64,000 bases of DNA from Rhizobium sp. CIAT894 (lineage in GTDB: Bacteria > Pseudomonadota > Alphaproteobacteria > Rhizobiales > Rhizobiaceae): assembly GCF_000172795.2 (NCBI RefSeq), contig NZ_CP020951.1, positions 434,001 to 498,000 of the forward strand. Reading direction: 5' to 3'. The notes under the pieces are model-generated. The model did no database searches. It was given only the letters and a program-made list of their open reading frames with translations, and was not told where the DNA came from. Positions 25,458 to 34,370 of the stretch are shown here, in pieces. Each line of letters starts with the position of its first letter. Position 1 is the first letter of the stretch. The translations under genes were made by a program, and so were the position numbers.

Positions 25458-28408
25458 CGAGCTTCCGTCTTTCCTCCGGCGGCCGCATCGACCGGGCCGC
25501 GACCCTCGGTTTCACCTTCGACGGCAAGGCGCTGGAAGGCCATCCGGGCGATACGCTCGCCTCGGCGCTGCTGGCCAACGGTATCCAGCTCGTCGGCCGA
25601 AGCTTCAAATATCATCGCCCGCGCGGCATTCTGACGGCGGGGGCCGCCGAACCGAACGCGCTGGTGACGACAGGCAGCGGCGGGCGCACCGAACCGAATA
25701 CGCGCGCGACGATGATCGAGCTTTACCAGGGGCTGACGGCCAAGAGCCAGAACCGCTGGCCTTCGCTCGGTTTCGATGTCGGCGCCGTCAACGGCCTGCT
25801 CTCGCCTTTCCTCAGCGCCGGTTTCTACTACAAGACATTCATGTGGCCGGCGGCCCTCTGGGAAAAGCTCTACGAGCCGGTGATCCGCAAGGCGGCGGGC
25901 CTCGGCCGCGCCTCCTACGAAGCCGATCCCGACGCCTATGAGAAATGCTGGGCGCATTGCGACCTGCTGGTGATCGGCGCCGGCCCCGCCGGACTTGCCG
26001 CGGCGCTGACGGCGGGGCGCGCCGGCGCGCGCGTCATTCTTGCCGACGAAGGCGCCGAACTCGGCGGCAGCCTGCTTTCCGCAAGGGGCGCTGTCGACGG
26101 CAAGCCGGCGGACGCTGTTCTCGGCGAGCTGCTGGCCGAACTCGAAGGGCTGGCGAATGTGCGCCGCCTGCCGCGCATGACCGTGTTCGGCTGGTACGAC
26201 GACAATGTTTTCGGTGCGGTCGAACGTGTGCAGAAGCATGTGGCGCTGCCCGATCCGGAGCGCCCCGTCGAAAGATTGTGGCGCATCGTCGCCCGCCAGG
26301 CGCTTCTGGCGACCGGAGCCGAGGAGCGGCCGCTCGTCTTCGGCGGCAACGATATTCCCGGCGTGATGATGGCAGGCGCCATGCGCAGCTATCTCAATCG
26401 GCAGGCGGTGGCGCCAGGCCAAAGCACGGTGATCTTTACCACCAACGATAGTGCATATGACACTGCCGCCGACCTCGAAGCCGCCGGCCTTCGAGTTGCC
26501 GCGATCGTCGACAGCCGCGCCGATGGCGGCAAGGGCTGGCAGGGCCGCGCCGAGGTTCTGCGGGGCGCCCGGGTCATCGATGCAGAGGGCGGCAAGCGCC
26601 TGCGCGGCGTCAGCATCGAGACCGCAGGCGGCATTCGCCGGATCGACGCAGATGCGCTCGCCATGTCGGGCGGCTGGAGCCCGGTCATTCATCTTGCCTG
26701 CCATCGTGCTGGGAAGCCGCAATGGTCCGAGGAGTCTTCGGCCTTTCTGGCGCCGGCATCACAGGACGGCCTTGCCGTTGCCGGCGCAGCCGCCGGCCTT
26801 GCGCAAACCACGGCCTGCCTCGGCGATGGCGCGGCGAAGGCCGCCGCCGCATTGCAGGCAATCGGCTTTTCAGCGGAACCGGCCTTTGTTTCAGCTCCCG
26901 AGACGGCTCCGCATGCAAAGCCGCTCTGGTCGGTGAAAGGCTCGAAGGGCAAGGCTTTCGTCGATTATCAGAACGACGTGCACCTCAAGGACCTCGGGCT
27001 TGCCGTGCGCGAAGGCTACGGCCATGTCGAGCTTGCCAAGCGTTATACCACCAGCGGTATGGCGACCGACCAGGGCAAGCTTTCCAACATCAACGCCATC
27101 GGCATTCTTGCCGAGGCGCGCGGCGTGTCGCCGGCCGAAGTGGGAACGACGACCTTCCGGCCCTTCTATACGCCCGTTTCCTTCGGCGCTTTGACCGGGT
27201 CATCGCGCGGCAAAGATTTCCAGCCGGCGCGCAAATCGCCGTTGCACGGCTGGGCGAAAAAGAATGGCGCGGTCTTCGTCGAAACCGGCCTCTGGTATCG
27301 CTCCTCCTGGTTCCCGCGCGCCGGCGAGACGACGTGGCGCGAAAGCGTCGACCGCGAAGTGCTGAATATCCGCAAAAATGCCGGCCTCTGCGACGTCTCG
27401 ACGCTCGGCAAGATCGAAATCTTCGGCCGCGACGCCGCGACCTTCCTCGATCGCGTCTATTGCAACGGCTTCTCCAAGCTTGCTCTGGGCAAGGCGCGTT
27501 ACGGCATCATGCTACGCGAGGACGGCTTCATCTATGACGACGGCACCACCAGCCGCTTCAGCGACGACCACTTCTTCATGACGACGACGACGGCGCTGGC
27601 CGCCGGCGTGCTCACCCATCTCGAATTCTGCGCCCAGACGCTCTGGCCGGAACTCGACGTCTGTTTCGCCTCCTCGACCGATCAATGGGCGCAGATGGCC
27701 GTTGCCGGGCCGAAGTCCCGCGCCATCCTCGCCGAGATCGTCGACGAGGACATCTCGGATGCGGCCTTCCCCTTCATGAGCGCCCGCAAGGTGTCGCTAT
27801 TCGCAGGCCGCCTCGAAGGCCGGCTCTTCCGCATCTCCTTCTCGGGCGAGCTCGCCTACGAGCTTGCGGTGCCCGCCGGCTACGGCGAGAGCGTTGCCGA
27901 TGCCATTATGGCGGCAGGCGAGAAGCACGGCATCTCAGCCTATGGTGTCGAAGCGCTCGGCGTCATGCGTATCGAAAAGGGCCATGTCACCCATGCCGAG
28001 ATCAACGGCACGGTAACACCCGGCGATCTCGGCTTCGGCCGCATGATTTCCAGCACCAAGCCGGATTTCATCGGCAAGGCGATGCTTGCCCGCGAAGGCC
28101 TGCAGGATCCCGAGCGCCCGCGCCTCGTCGGCGTCAAGCCGCTCAATCCGGCAAGCGGCTTCCGCACCGGCTCGCATATTCTTGCCGAGGGCGCTGCGGC
28201 GACGCTGGAAAACGATCAGGGCTATGTCACGTCAAGCGCCTTCTCGCCGACGCTCGGCCATAAGATCGGTCTGGCGCTGGTCAGGCGCGGGCCGGAGCGC
28301 ATCGGTGAGAAGGTGACGGTCTGGAACGGCCTGCACAATGAATTCACCGATGCGGTGCTCTGCCATCCCGTCTTCATCGATCCCGAAAACGAGAAGCTCC
28401 ATGCCTGA
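25454..28408 (+). CDS. mgdC: N-methylglutamate dehydrogenase subunit C (SoxA-like)
   Basis: This 984-residue subunit has three recognisable parts. An N-terminal 2Fe-2S ferredoxin-like fold (about residues 15-95) with SFKYHRPRG lacks an obvious four-cysteine cluster motif. An NAD/FAD-binding region begins LLVIGAGPAGLAAAL near residue 171. The C-terminal half is an aminomethyltransferase/GcvT-like folate domain (DVSTLGKIEIFGRDA, FSGELAYELAVPAGYG). The folate domain would accept the oxidised methyl group as methylene-tetrahydrofolate. The length matches sarcosine oxidase alpha subunits. It overlaps both neighbours. Confidence 0.88.
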   Translation: MTSFRLSSGGRIDRAATLGFTFDGKALEGHPGDTLASALLANGIQLVGRSFKYHRPRGILTAGAAEPNALVTTGSGGRTEPNTRATMIELYQGLTAKSQNRWPSLGFDVGAVNGLLSPFLSAGFYYKTFMWPAALWEKLYEPVIRKAAGLGRASYEADPDAYEKCWAHCDLLVIGAGPAGLAAALTAGRAGARVILADEGAELGGSLLSARGAVDGKPADAVLGELLAELEGLANVRRLPRMTVFGWYDDNVFGAVERVQKHVALPDPERPVERLWRIVARQALLATGAEERPLVFGGNDIPGVMMAGAMRSYLNRQAVAPGQSTVIFTTNDSAYDTAADLEAAGLRVAAIVDSRADGGKGWQGRAEVLRGARVIDAEGGKRLRGVSIETAGGIRRIDADALAMSGGWSPVIHLACHRAGKPQWSEESSAFLAPASQDGLAVAGAAAGLAQTTACLGDGAAKAAAALQAIGFSAEPAFVSAPETAPHAKPLWSVKGSKGKAFVDYQNDVHLKDLGLAVREGYGHVELAKRYTTSGMATDQGKLSNINAIGILAEARGVSPAEVGTTTFRPFYTPVSFGALTGSSRGKDFQPARKSPLHGWAKKNGAVFVETGLWYRSSWFPRAGETTWRESVDREVLNIRKNAGLCDVSTLGKIEIFGRDAATFLDRVYCNGFSKLALGKARYGIMLREDGFIYDDGTTSRFSDDHFFMTTTTALAAGVLTHLEFCAQTLWPELDVCFASSTDQWAQMAVAGPKSRAILAEIVDEDISDAAFPFMSARKVSLFAGRLEGRLFRISFSGELAYELAVPAGYGESVADAIMAAGEKHGISAYGVEALGVMRIEKGHVTHAEINGTVTPGDLGFGRMISSTKPDFIGKAMLAREGLQDPERPRLVGVKPLNPASGFRTGSHILAEGAAATLENDQGYVTSSAFSPTLGHKIGLALVRRGPERIGEKVTVWNGLHNEFTDAVLCHPVFIDPENEKLHA

Positions 28409-28949
28409 TCTTCCCCAGCACAGACCGGTTCTTGCCGGAACGGCATATAGTGGCCTTTCCGGAGCAAGCATCCGGCTGGAGGCCCTGCCGGAAGGCCATC
28501 TCCTGCACGTGCTCGGCGCGGTCGAGCCGGCGGCTCTCGCCACGGAACTGGCCAAAGCCGGCTTTACCAATAGTTCGATCCGCAAGGCCGGCTTCCGCCA
28601 ATGGTTCGTCGCCGGCAACGAGCCGCTTTCCGCCGCCGGTCTCCAAGCCCTAGCGGCAGCGCTTGCCGGAAAAGCCGTCGTCATGGACCAGAGCCACGGG
28701 CGCGTGCGCATCGGCATATCAGGCCGCTCCTCGCGGCTGCTCCTCTCAAAAGGCACCGCCATCGATCTGGATCCAGCCGTCTTCCCGGAAGGCAGTTCGG
28801 CGATGACCATGGTCGGCCACATCTCCGTCCAGATCGTCCGCACCGGCGATGACAGCTTCGAACTCACCGTTCTGCGCAGCTTCGCCGAAAGCCTCTGGGA
28901 CGAACTCAGGCATATGGCGGCGAGTGCTGAAAAGGACGGTGGCGCTTAA
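28401..28949 (+). CDS. mgdD: N-methylglutamate dehydrogenase subunit D (SoxG-like)
   Basis: This 182-residue protein resembles the gamma subunit of sarcosine oxidase, a short folate-binding-domain relative (MTMVGHISVQIVRTGDDSFEL and LRSFAESLWDEL near the end). The start at 28401 overlaps the mgdC stop by eight bases. It completes the mgdABCD set. Nothing indicates another gene in this operon downstream. Confidence 0.83.
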   Translation: MPDLPQHRPVLAGTAYSGLSGASIRLEALPEGHLLHVLGAVEPAALATELAKAGFTNSSIRKAGFRQWFVAGNEPLSAAGLQALAAALAGKAVVMDQSHGRVRIGISGRSSRLLLSKGTAIDLDPAVFPEGSSAMTMVGHISVQIVRTGDDSFELTVLRSFAESLWDELRHMAASAEKDGGA

Positions 28950-29251
28950 GGGCCGCCGTGCCGGCGCAAAGATCGACGATTGAGCGAAAATAGCTGTAAG
29001 GTTCAACTTTCCGGCGCGGTGGCACGCAGCCGTTGACCGTCGAGCCAACACGAGAATTCGCTACAGTGGAGAGGGTGGCGGCGAAATTTTTAGGGACTGA
29101 CGAGCAGATGGTAAGCGGTGCCCCAATCAGACCTTGTGGCAGCCTAGATAATGCCGCGAGATAAATTCTTTGAGCATGATTGATCGAACCGTTATCTCAA
29201 ATCGAATTCACGCTTCGACGCGGGGATCGCGAACGCCAGTAGCGAAATCAT

Positions 29252-29267
29252 TGGCAAAGGCTGTGCT
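29252..29267 (+). promoter_or_regulatory. Possible sigma-54 (-24/-12) promoter of the RNA ligase gene
   Basis: TGGCAAAGGCTGTGCT keeps the invariant GG and GC dinucleotides at the spacing of the consensus TGGCACG-N4-TTGCW, with mismatches at the CG and first T positions. It lies 147 bases before the ligase ATG. If real, it could place the ligase under the neighbouring sigma-54 activator RtcR. The match is only partial. Confidence 0.3.
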
Positions 29268-29347
29268 GGATCCGAACCCAAGGGGCGTTGCATCCATCAG
29301 AGCGGACGATCAAATCTATCAGTAAATCGCGTTTGACGGCGTGGAAC

Positions 29348-29372
29348 GGCTGAACAATTGATAAGTTCAGCC
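29348..29372. promoter_or_regulatory. Perfect inverted repeat upstream of the RNA ligase gene
   Basis: GGCTGAAC (29348-29355) and GTTCAGCC (29365-29372) are perfect eight-base arms around a nine-base AT-rich centre, ending 42 bases before the ATG. The position and AT-rich loop suit an operator or a leader hairpin. No protein can be assigned to it. Confidence 0.4.
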
Positions 29373-29414
29373 GAAATTAATTCTGAAGGCGATAAAGGAG
29401 GGTGCTGTGAAAAG

Positions 29415-30545
29415 ATGAACGACCCGATACACCCTGCACGCCAAATCCCGTTTCCCGACCTTATCGCTGGCTTGAAGCGAGCCCAAGGGCTCGGCCATGT
29501 CCATCGCCGTCAGAACGCAAGCGGTACTTTGCAGCTCTACATCTATACCCCCCGGTGCGTATATGAGGGTGGTTGGGATCAGTTTTCGCTGATCGCTCGC
29601 GGTCTCATTGTGGACGAGGGCGCTGGTCGGGTCGTTGCCACGCCGTTTCCGAAGTTTTTCAATGTCGGCGAGCGGCATGGCGAAGTACCCGATCTGCCGT
29701 TTGAGGCGTTCGAAAAGCTCGATGGTAGTCTGATAATCGTGTTCAATGATGCTGGCCGTTGGCACGCAGCCACCAAAGGCGCGTTCGACTCCGAACAGGC
29801 CCTATGGGCTCAAGCACGGTTGGATGCCCACGATCTCTCCGGTCTGTCGCCGGATACGACATATCTGTTCGAGGCGGTATATCCGGAAAACAGAATTGTC
29901 GTGCGATATGCGGAGCCTGCCATGGTGATGTTGGCGGCCTACCACGCTTCAGGTCTTGAAGTAACCTACGACGAGGTTCGAACGACCAGCCAAGCGTTGG
30001 GATGGCGTGCGGCCGAACGCCATGAGTTCGGGAATATCGCGGACATGATGCTTCATACTGCAACGCTCCCACGCGACAACGAAGGATTTGTCGTTAGATT
30101 CACAAATGGCTTGCGCCTCAAACTCAAAGGCTCCGAGTACCGTCGTATCCATGCGTTGATCTCACGCTGCACGCCATTGGCAATGTGGGAAGCAATGGCC
30201 GCAGGGGACGACATGGCCGCGATTCGTCGTGATTTGCCGGAAGAGTTTTGGAGCGATTTTGACAACATCGTACTCCTTCTGACGACGGCATACGCGGCGA
30301 TGGAAAGGAAAGTCGCTGAACTGGCAGCATCTGTCGCCCATCTTTCCGATAAAGAGTTGGGATTGTCGCTCAATTCACTGCCTGCTGACGTGGGTCCTTA
30401 CGTTTTTGGCTTGCGAAAAGCAGGTGCAATCGTAGGCAAGTCCCGAGACGCGTTGATGCGTTCCATCAGACCCACTGGCAACGTGTTGCCAGGTTACCAG
30501 CCGTCATATGCCATGGGGCGTGTGATTGATGAGGCAACATCGTAG
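29415..30545 (+). CDS. RNA ligase, T4 Rnl1-like
   Basis: This 376-residue protein shows the full set of nucleotidyltransferase ligase motifs: the adenylated lysine in KLDGSL (Lys101), motif III LFEAVYP (151-157), motif IV EGFVVRF (223-229) and motif V LKLKGSEY (235-242, lysines 236 and 238). The ARGLIVDE and FPKFFNVGE stretches before the lysine are typical of Rnl1-like ligases, which join 5'-phosphate and 3'-hydroxyl RNA ends using ATP. AAGGAGGG lies about 12 bases before the ATG. No kinase-phosphatase domain is present, so RNA ends must be healed elsewhere. It converges on rtcR and probably belongs to the RNA-repair island. Confidence 0.85.
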   Translation: MNDPIHPARQIPFPDLIAGLKRAQGLGHVHRRQNASGTLQLYIYTPRCVYEGGWDQFSLIARGLIVDEGAGRVVATPFPKFFNVGERHGEVPDLPFEAFEKLDGSLIIVFNDAGRWHAATKGAFDSEQALWAQARLDAHDLSGLSPDTTYLFEAVYPENRIVVRYAEPAMVMLAAYHASGLEVTYDEVRTTSQALGWRAAERHEFGNIADMMLHTATLPRDNEGFVVRFTNGLRLKLKGSEYRRIHALISRCTPLAMWEAMAAGDDMAAIRRDLPEEFWSDFDNIVLLLTTAYAAMERKVAELAASVAHLSDKELGLSLNSLPADVGPYVFGLRKAGAIVGKSRDALMRSIRPTGNVLPGYQPSYAMGRVIDEATS

Positions 30546-30833
30546 ATTTGCAGCGTACAGTAGCCCTGGCGTGAATGCAGGATTGAAGAAGGTCTCGGCT
30601 GAGAGTTCCTTCGGCTGTGACATTGAAGCAATAATGCGTTAAATAGCGGCATCAAGTGGAACGTGTGCTTTGCTCCAGAAGGCGTTCGATAGGTGAACCT
30701 CACGCCCAGACTTCCTGGTCGTGAAAACATCCAATGTACTCTCCATGGCGAAACTCCCTCGTCCATGGAAAGCCGATCACAGATTAGCCCAGACAGGGCA
30801 ACGTGGGAGTGGAACACCGGTTATCACAAGCCT

Positions 30834-32441
30834 TTATCCGGCTTTCTTAATATCCTCGAATCGGAGGCCGAAGCGCGCGAGATATTTACTCAGGCGATCG
30901 GCGTCGTTGCTGCTCTTTTTCTCCAGTCGCGACATCGCGAACAAGGCTCTGCCCGCAGCACTTGCCGTGGCGTGTTGACGGCAAGTGTGAAGAACGGTGG
31001 CAAGCTGGGCCGTGTCGAAGCGATCGAGGCTAGCGGCCGTCTCTGCACCCAGCACTTCTTCAATGATCAGGTCCACCCTGCCGTCGTCATTTGAGCTGCG
31101 CCAAAACGCATTCAGCCGTCGGACTTCATCGTCAACGACGTCGGTCGTGATGCGCCCATGCGGCGCGAGGGTCGCCATGCGGGTCACCGACGCCGACAGA
31201 TCGCGAAAGTTGGCGCTCCAGACGGCTTGTGAGCCAGTTGCGAAAGTCAGGTAGCGGTCGCGTGCTTCCTTGTTGAAAGTCACATTTTCGCCTTCTCGTT
31301 CCAGATAACGCCTGAGCTCGAAGTCGAGATTGGGCTCTATGTCCTCCTTGCGATCGCGCAGGGCCGGCAGCTGGAACGTCCAGAGGTTCAGGCGGGCATA
31401 GAGATCTTCGCGGAACCTGCCTTTGCGGACATCCTCGCCAAGATCGCGATTGGTGCCGGCAAGCAGCTGAAAGTCCGCGGAGGCCTCCCGATCAGCGCCC
31501 ACGGGCAGGAACTTCTTTTCCTCGATCGCGCGCAGGCACATGGCCTGTTCGTCGAGGCCGAGTTCGCCAATCTCGTCGAGAAACAGCACGCCTTTGTCGG
31601 CGGACTTGAGCAAGCCGGCACGCTCGCCGGCAGCGCCGGTAAACGCGCCTTTCACATGGCCGAACAGGGTGGACATGGCATGGTCGCCGCGCAGGGGCGC
31701 GCAGTTCACCTCGATGAACGGACCACTGACCTTGCGCTGGCTCTTCTTCAGCTCGTAGATCCTGCGGGCGAGTTGCGATTTGCCGGCACCGGTCGGCCCG
31801 GTCAGCAGAACAGGCGCGGTCGAGCGGATCACCACCCTCTCGATCTCGTCGATCATTTTGTTGAAGGCGGCGCTGCGGGTCGAAATCCCCGACTTCAGGA
31901 AGGAGGCGGCGTCTTCGCGCTCGGAGGCGAAGCGCTTGGCGATTTCGTCATAACGGGACAGGTCGAGGTCGATGATCCGATGCGTGCCGGCGAAATCCTG
32001 CTCCGGCTCCCGGTCGCGCGGCGGCGAGAGCTGCAGCAACTGGCCGGGAATGATGCGGGCTTCGGTCAGCAGGAACCAGCAGATCTGTGCCACATGGGTG
32101 CCGGTGGTGATGTTGACGAGATAGTCTTCCTTCTCGGGGTCGAAGTTGTAGTTGCGGGCAAAGTCCCTGAGGTGCGTGTAGACCTCCGAGAAATCCCAGG
32201 GATCCCGGAAGTTGATGACATTGCTCCGCACCTCCGTTGCCGGCGCCACGGTTCCGATGTCGGCAACGATACGGTGACAGAGAGCTTGCGAGTGGTTGTC
32301 GTGGATCAGCTCGAGCCGGTCGATGAACAGGCCCGGCTGCTGGCAGAGCGCGACATTGGGCCGCCAGCGGCTCCAGCGATTTTCCCATTTCCCTGCATCC
32401 AGGGTGGTTCCCAATATGCTGATGGCGACGCGGCGGTTCAT
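30834..32441 (-). CDS. rtcR: RtcR, sigma-54-dependent activator of RNA repair genes
   Basis: This 535-residue activator has an N-terminal CARF-like sensory domain (about residues 1-180; ITTGTHVAQICWFLL is the conserved core). A AAA+ sigma-54 activation domain follows, with Walker A GPTGAGKS (215-222), the sigma-54 contact loop GAFTGA (265-270) and Walker B VLFLDE (285-290). The C-terminus is a short DNA-binding region. RtcR is known to be inhibited by its N-terminal domain until an RNA-derived ligand, reported as damaged tRNA ends, binds. It is divergent from rsr, and a near-consensus sigma-54 promoter lies before rsr. Confidence 0.93.
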   Translation of the reverse strand: MNRRVAISILGTTLDAGKWENRWSRWRPNVALCQQPGLFIDRLELIHDNHSQALCHRIVADIGTVAPATEVRSNVINFRDPWDFSEVYTHLRDFARNYNFDPEKEDYLVNITTGTHVAQICWFLLTEARIIPGQLLQLSPPRDREPEQDFAGTHRIIDLDLSRYDEIAKRFASEREDAASFLKSGISTRSAAFNKMIDEIERVVIRSTAPVLLTGPTGAGKSQLARRIYELKKSQRKVSGPFIEVNCAPLRGDHAMSTLFGHVKGAFTGAAGERAGLLKSADKGVLFLDEIGELGLDEQAMCLRAIEEKKFLPVGADREASADFQLLAGTNRDLGEDVRKGRFREDLYARLNLWTFQLPALRDRKEDIEPNLDFELRRYLEREGENVTFNKEARDRYLTFATGSQAVWSANFRDLSASVTRMATLAPHGRITTDVVDDEVRRLNAFWRSSNDDGRVDLIIEEVLGAETAASLDRFDTAQLATVLHTCRQHATASAAGRALFAMSRLEKKSSNDADRLSKYLARFGLRFEDIKKAG

Positions 32442-32600
32442 GGTTTATCCAAAATTATAAATCTATATAGCTTAAGATAATATAATCGGGATGCCGATTT
32501 TCGCAATTCATCATTTCGCGTAAAGGCTCATAAAAATTTAGTATTTAGAAACAGATAGATAAAAGAAAAATGCAGGGGGGATGTGTTCTTTTCTTCAAAC

Positions 32601-32616
32601 TGGCACGCGTCTTGAA
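32601..32616 (+). promoter_or_regulatory. Sigma-54 promoter of the rsr-Y RNA-rtcB operon
   Basis: TGGCACGCGTCTTGAA matches the -24/-12 consensus TGGCACG-N4-TTGCW except that GC at -12 reads GA. It ends 35 bases before the rsr ATG, on the rsr strand, in the AT-rich rtcR-rsr gap. The neighbouring RtcR is exactly the type of activator such promoters require. Upstream AT-rich tracts (about 32440-32560) could hold RtcR or IHF sites. Confidence 0.8.
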
Positions 32617-32651
32617 ATGTATCTGGCACGAACCACACAAGAGGGGCTGTC

Positions 32652-34202
32652 ATGGTCAACAAGGCGATCTTCAAAACCTACCTCGGGAAACTGCTCCCGG
32701 GAGCGGATACAAAAAATCATGAAGCGGCCCTGGCCTACCAGCTGACGCCGCGCGAGGCGCTGGCGCAATATGCCGTGACCGGCACCTTCAACGGCACCTT
32801 CTATGCTGAAGGAGCCGAGCAGCTTGACGCGGTAAAAACGCTTGCCCTTCAGGTCGAGCCGGAATTTCTCGCCAAGGTGGCTGTTTACGCCGCTGAAAAG
32901 GGTCACATGAAGGACATGCCGGTAACGCTGCTCGCCGTGCTCTCCGGCCTTCAGAGCGAGGCCTTTGCCCGTGCATTCCCGCGGGTGGTGAAGAGCGGCA
33001 AGATGCTGCGTGGCTTCGTGCAGGTCATGCGCTCCGGCGCCGCGGGGCGCAAGTCGCTCGGCACACGTCCGAAGAAGGTGGTGCAGGCGTGGCTCGAACG
33101 GGCCGGCACCGAGCAGATCCTGCGTGCGATGGTCGGAAACGATCCTTCGCTCGCCGACGTCATCCGCATGGTGCATCCGAAGCCGGCTACCGAGGAGCGC
33201 AAGGCGCTTTATGCCTGGGCGATCGGCAAGCCGCACGACTATGCGGCACTGCCGGAGCTCGTCAAGGCATTGGAAGCGTTCCGACGTGACCAGACGGTGC
33301 CAGTGCCTGATGTCCCGTTCCAGATGCTGACCTCGCTGCCGCTGACGCGGGAGCATTGGGTCGAGATCGCCCGCAAGGGTGGCTGGCAGATGGTGCGGCA
33401 GAACCTCAACACCTTTGCACGCAACGGCGTGTTCGAGGTCGAGGGTTTTGCCGAGGCGCTGGCGGTGCGGCTTGCCGATCCGGAGGGAATCCGCAAGGCA
33501 AAGGTCTTCCCCTATCAGTTGATGATGGCGTGGAAGATGGTCGATGGCCAGGTTCCGGATGTCGTGCGGGATGCGCTTCAGGACGCGATGGATACCGCCA
33601 TCGCCAATGTGCCGTCCCTGATGGGCAATGTCGTGCTCTGCCCCGACGTGTCGGGTTCCATGGGCTCGCCCGTGACCGGCTACCGGAAGGGCGCGACGTC
33701 CTCGGTCCGTTGCATCGACGTCGCCGGTCTGATGGCTGCGGCGTTCCTGCAGCGCAACCCGAAGGCACGGGTGCTGCCGTTCGAGAATGACGTGGTGCGC
33801 GTCAGCCTCAACAAGCGGGATTCGGTGATGACCAATGCCGGTAAGCTGGCGAAAATCGGCGGCGGCGGAACCAACTGCTCCGCACCGCTGAAGATGTTGG
33901 CAAACGAGAGGGCCAAGGTCGATCTGGTGGTATTCATCTCGGACAATGAGTCCTGGGTGGATGCGCGCGGCAGCGGCCAGCCGACGGCGGTGATGACGGA
34001 ATGGGCCAGGATCAAGCGGGTCAACCCGGCTGCAAAGCTGGTCTGCCTCGACATCCAGCCCCACGCCACGACGCAGGCGCCGACGCGGGAAGACGTGCTC
34101 AACATCGGTGGCTTCTCGGATGCCGTCTATGGGGTGATCACGGCTTTCGCGGCCAGTAGCAAGGGCGCGGATGGCTGGGTGAAAGCCATCGAGGCAATCT
34201 AG
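32652..34202 (+). CDS. rsr: Ro60 orthologue, TROVE-domain RNA-binding protein
   Basis: This 516-residue protein has an N-terminal TROVE domain of HEAT-like helices (about residues 1-320) forming the RNA-binding ring. A von Willebrand factor A domain follows, with the metal site DVSGSMG (Asp332) and the later GGGTNCSAPL. Ro60 orthologues bind Y RNAs and, in Deinococcus, help polynucleotide phosphorylase degrade structured RNA. The gene is first after the sigma-54 promoter and is followed directly by an array of Y-RNA-like modules, then rtcB. Its presence in an rtc operon matches the arrangement known from Salmonella. Confidence 0.93.
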   Translation: MVNKAIFKTYLGKLLPGADTKNHEAALAYQLTPREALAQYAVTGTFNGTFYAEGAEQLDAVKTLALQVEPEFLAKVAVYAAEKGHMKDMPVTLLAVLSGLQSEAFARAFPRVVKSGKMLRGFVQVMRSGAAGRKSLGTRPKKVVQAWLERAGTEQILRAMVGNDPSLADVIRMVHPKPATEERKALYAWAIGKPHDYAALPELVKALEAFRRDQTVPVPDVPFQMLTSLPLTREHWVEIARKGGWQMVRQNLNTFARNGVFEVEGFAEALAVRLADPEGIRKAKVFPYQLMMAWKMVDGQVPDVVRDALQDAMDTAIANVPSLMGNVVLCPDVSGSMGSPVTGYRKGATSSVRCIDVAGLMAAAFLQRNPKARVLPFENDVVRVSLNKRDSVMTNAGKLAKIGGGGTNCSAPLKMLANERAKVDLVVFISDNESWVDARGSGQPTAVMTEWARIKRVNPAAKLVCLDIQPHATTQAPTREDVLNIGGFSDAVYGVITAFAASSKGADGWVKAIEAI

Positions 34203-34222
34203 CTCTGACGGGCTCACAGGAA

Positions 34223-34370
34223 GCAATATCCTCGCGCCGCCGTGAACGGCGCGGGGAGCCGTGACGAATGCCGGATGAAACTACAGGCTGTTACCCTCCA
34301 GGTCGCGGGTTCGAATCCCGTCGGGTCCTCCACTTCATGGACCCGTAGCTCAGCGGATAGAGCAGGACGT
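34223..34370 (+). ncRNA. Y RNA-like module 1 with permuted tRNA-like module
   Basis: A nine-pair hairpin starts the unit (CTCGCGCCG, 34231-34239, with CGGCGCGGG, 34247-34255). The Y-RNA-type box GACGAATGCCGG (34263-34274) and ACTAC (34280-34284) follow. Next is a T arm, GCGGG-TTCGAAT-CCCGT (34305-34321), then CGGGTCC, then TCCA, six bases, then GGACCCG (34339-34345), then a D arm TAGCTCAGCGGATAGAGCA (34346-34364). CGGGTCC and GGACCCG pair perfectly, so the tRNA acceptor stem is present with its 3' half before its 5' half, and an encoded TCCA follows the 3' half. It resembles the tRNA-mimicking part of YrlA RNAs. Confidence 0.75.

Larger units (their letters stand above)
28950..29414. other. 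Intergenic stretch before the RNA ligase gene
   Basis: This 465-base stretch has lower GC than the methylamine genes on its left. It contains a candidate -24/-12 promoter at 29252-29267 and a perfect inverted repeat at 29348-29372. I found no gene with a usable ribosome-binding site. Confidence 0.55.

Noticed and set aside
29022..29041. TGGCACG near 29022 as a sigma-54 promoter
   Set aside because: TTGA follows after six bases instead of four, so the -24 and -12 elements are out of register.
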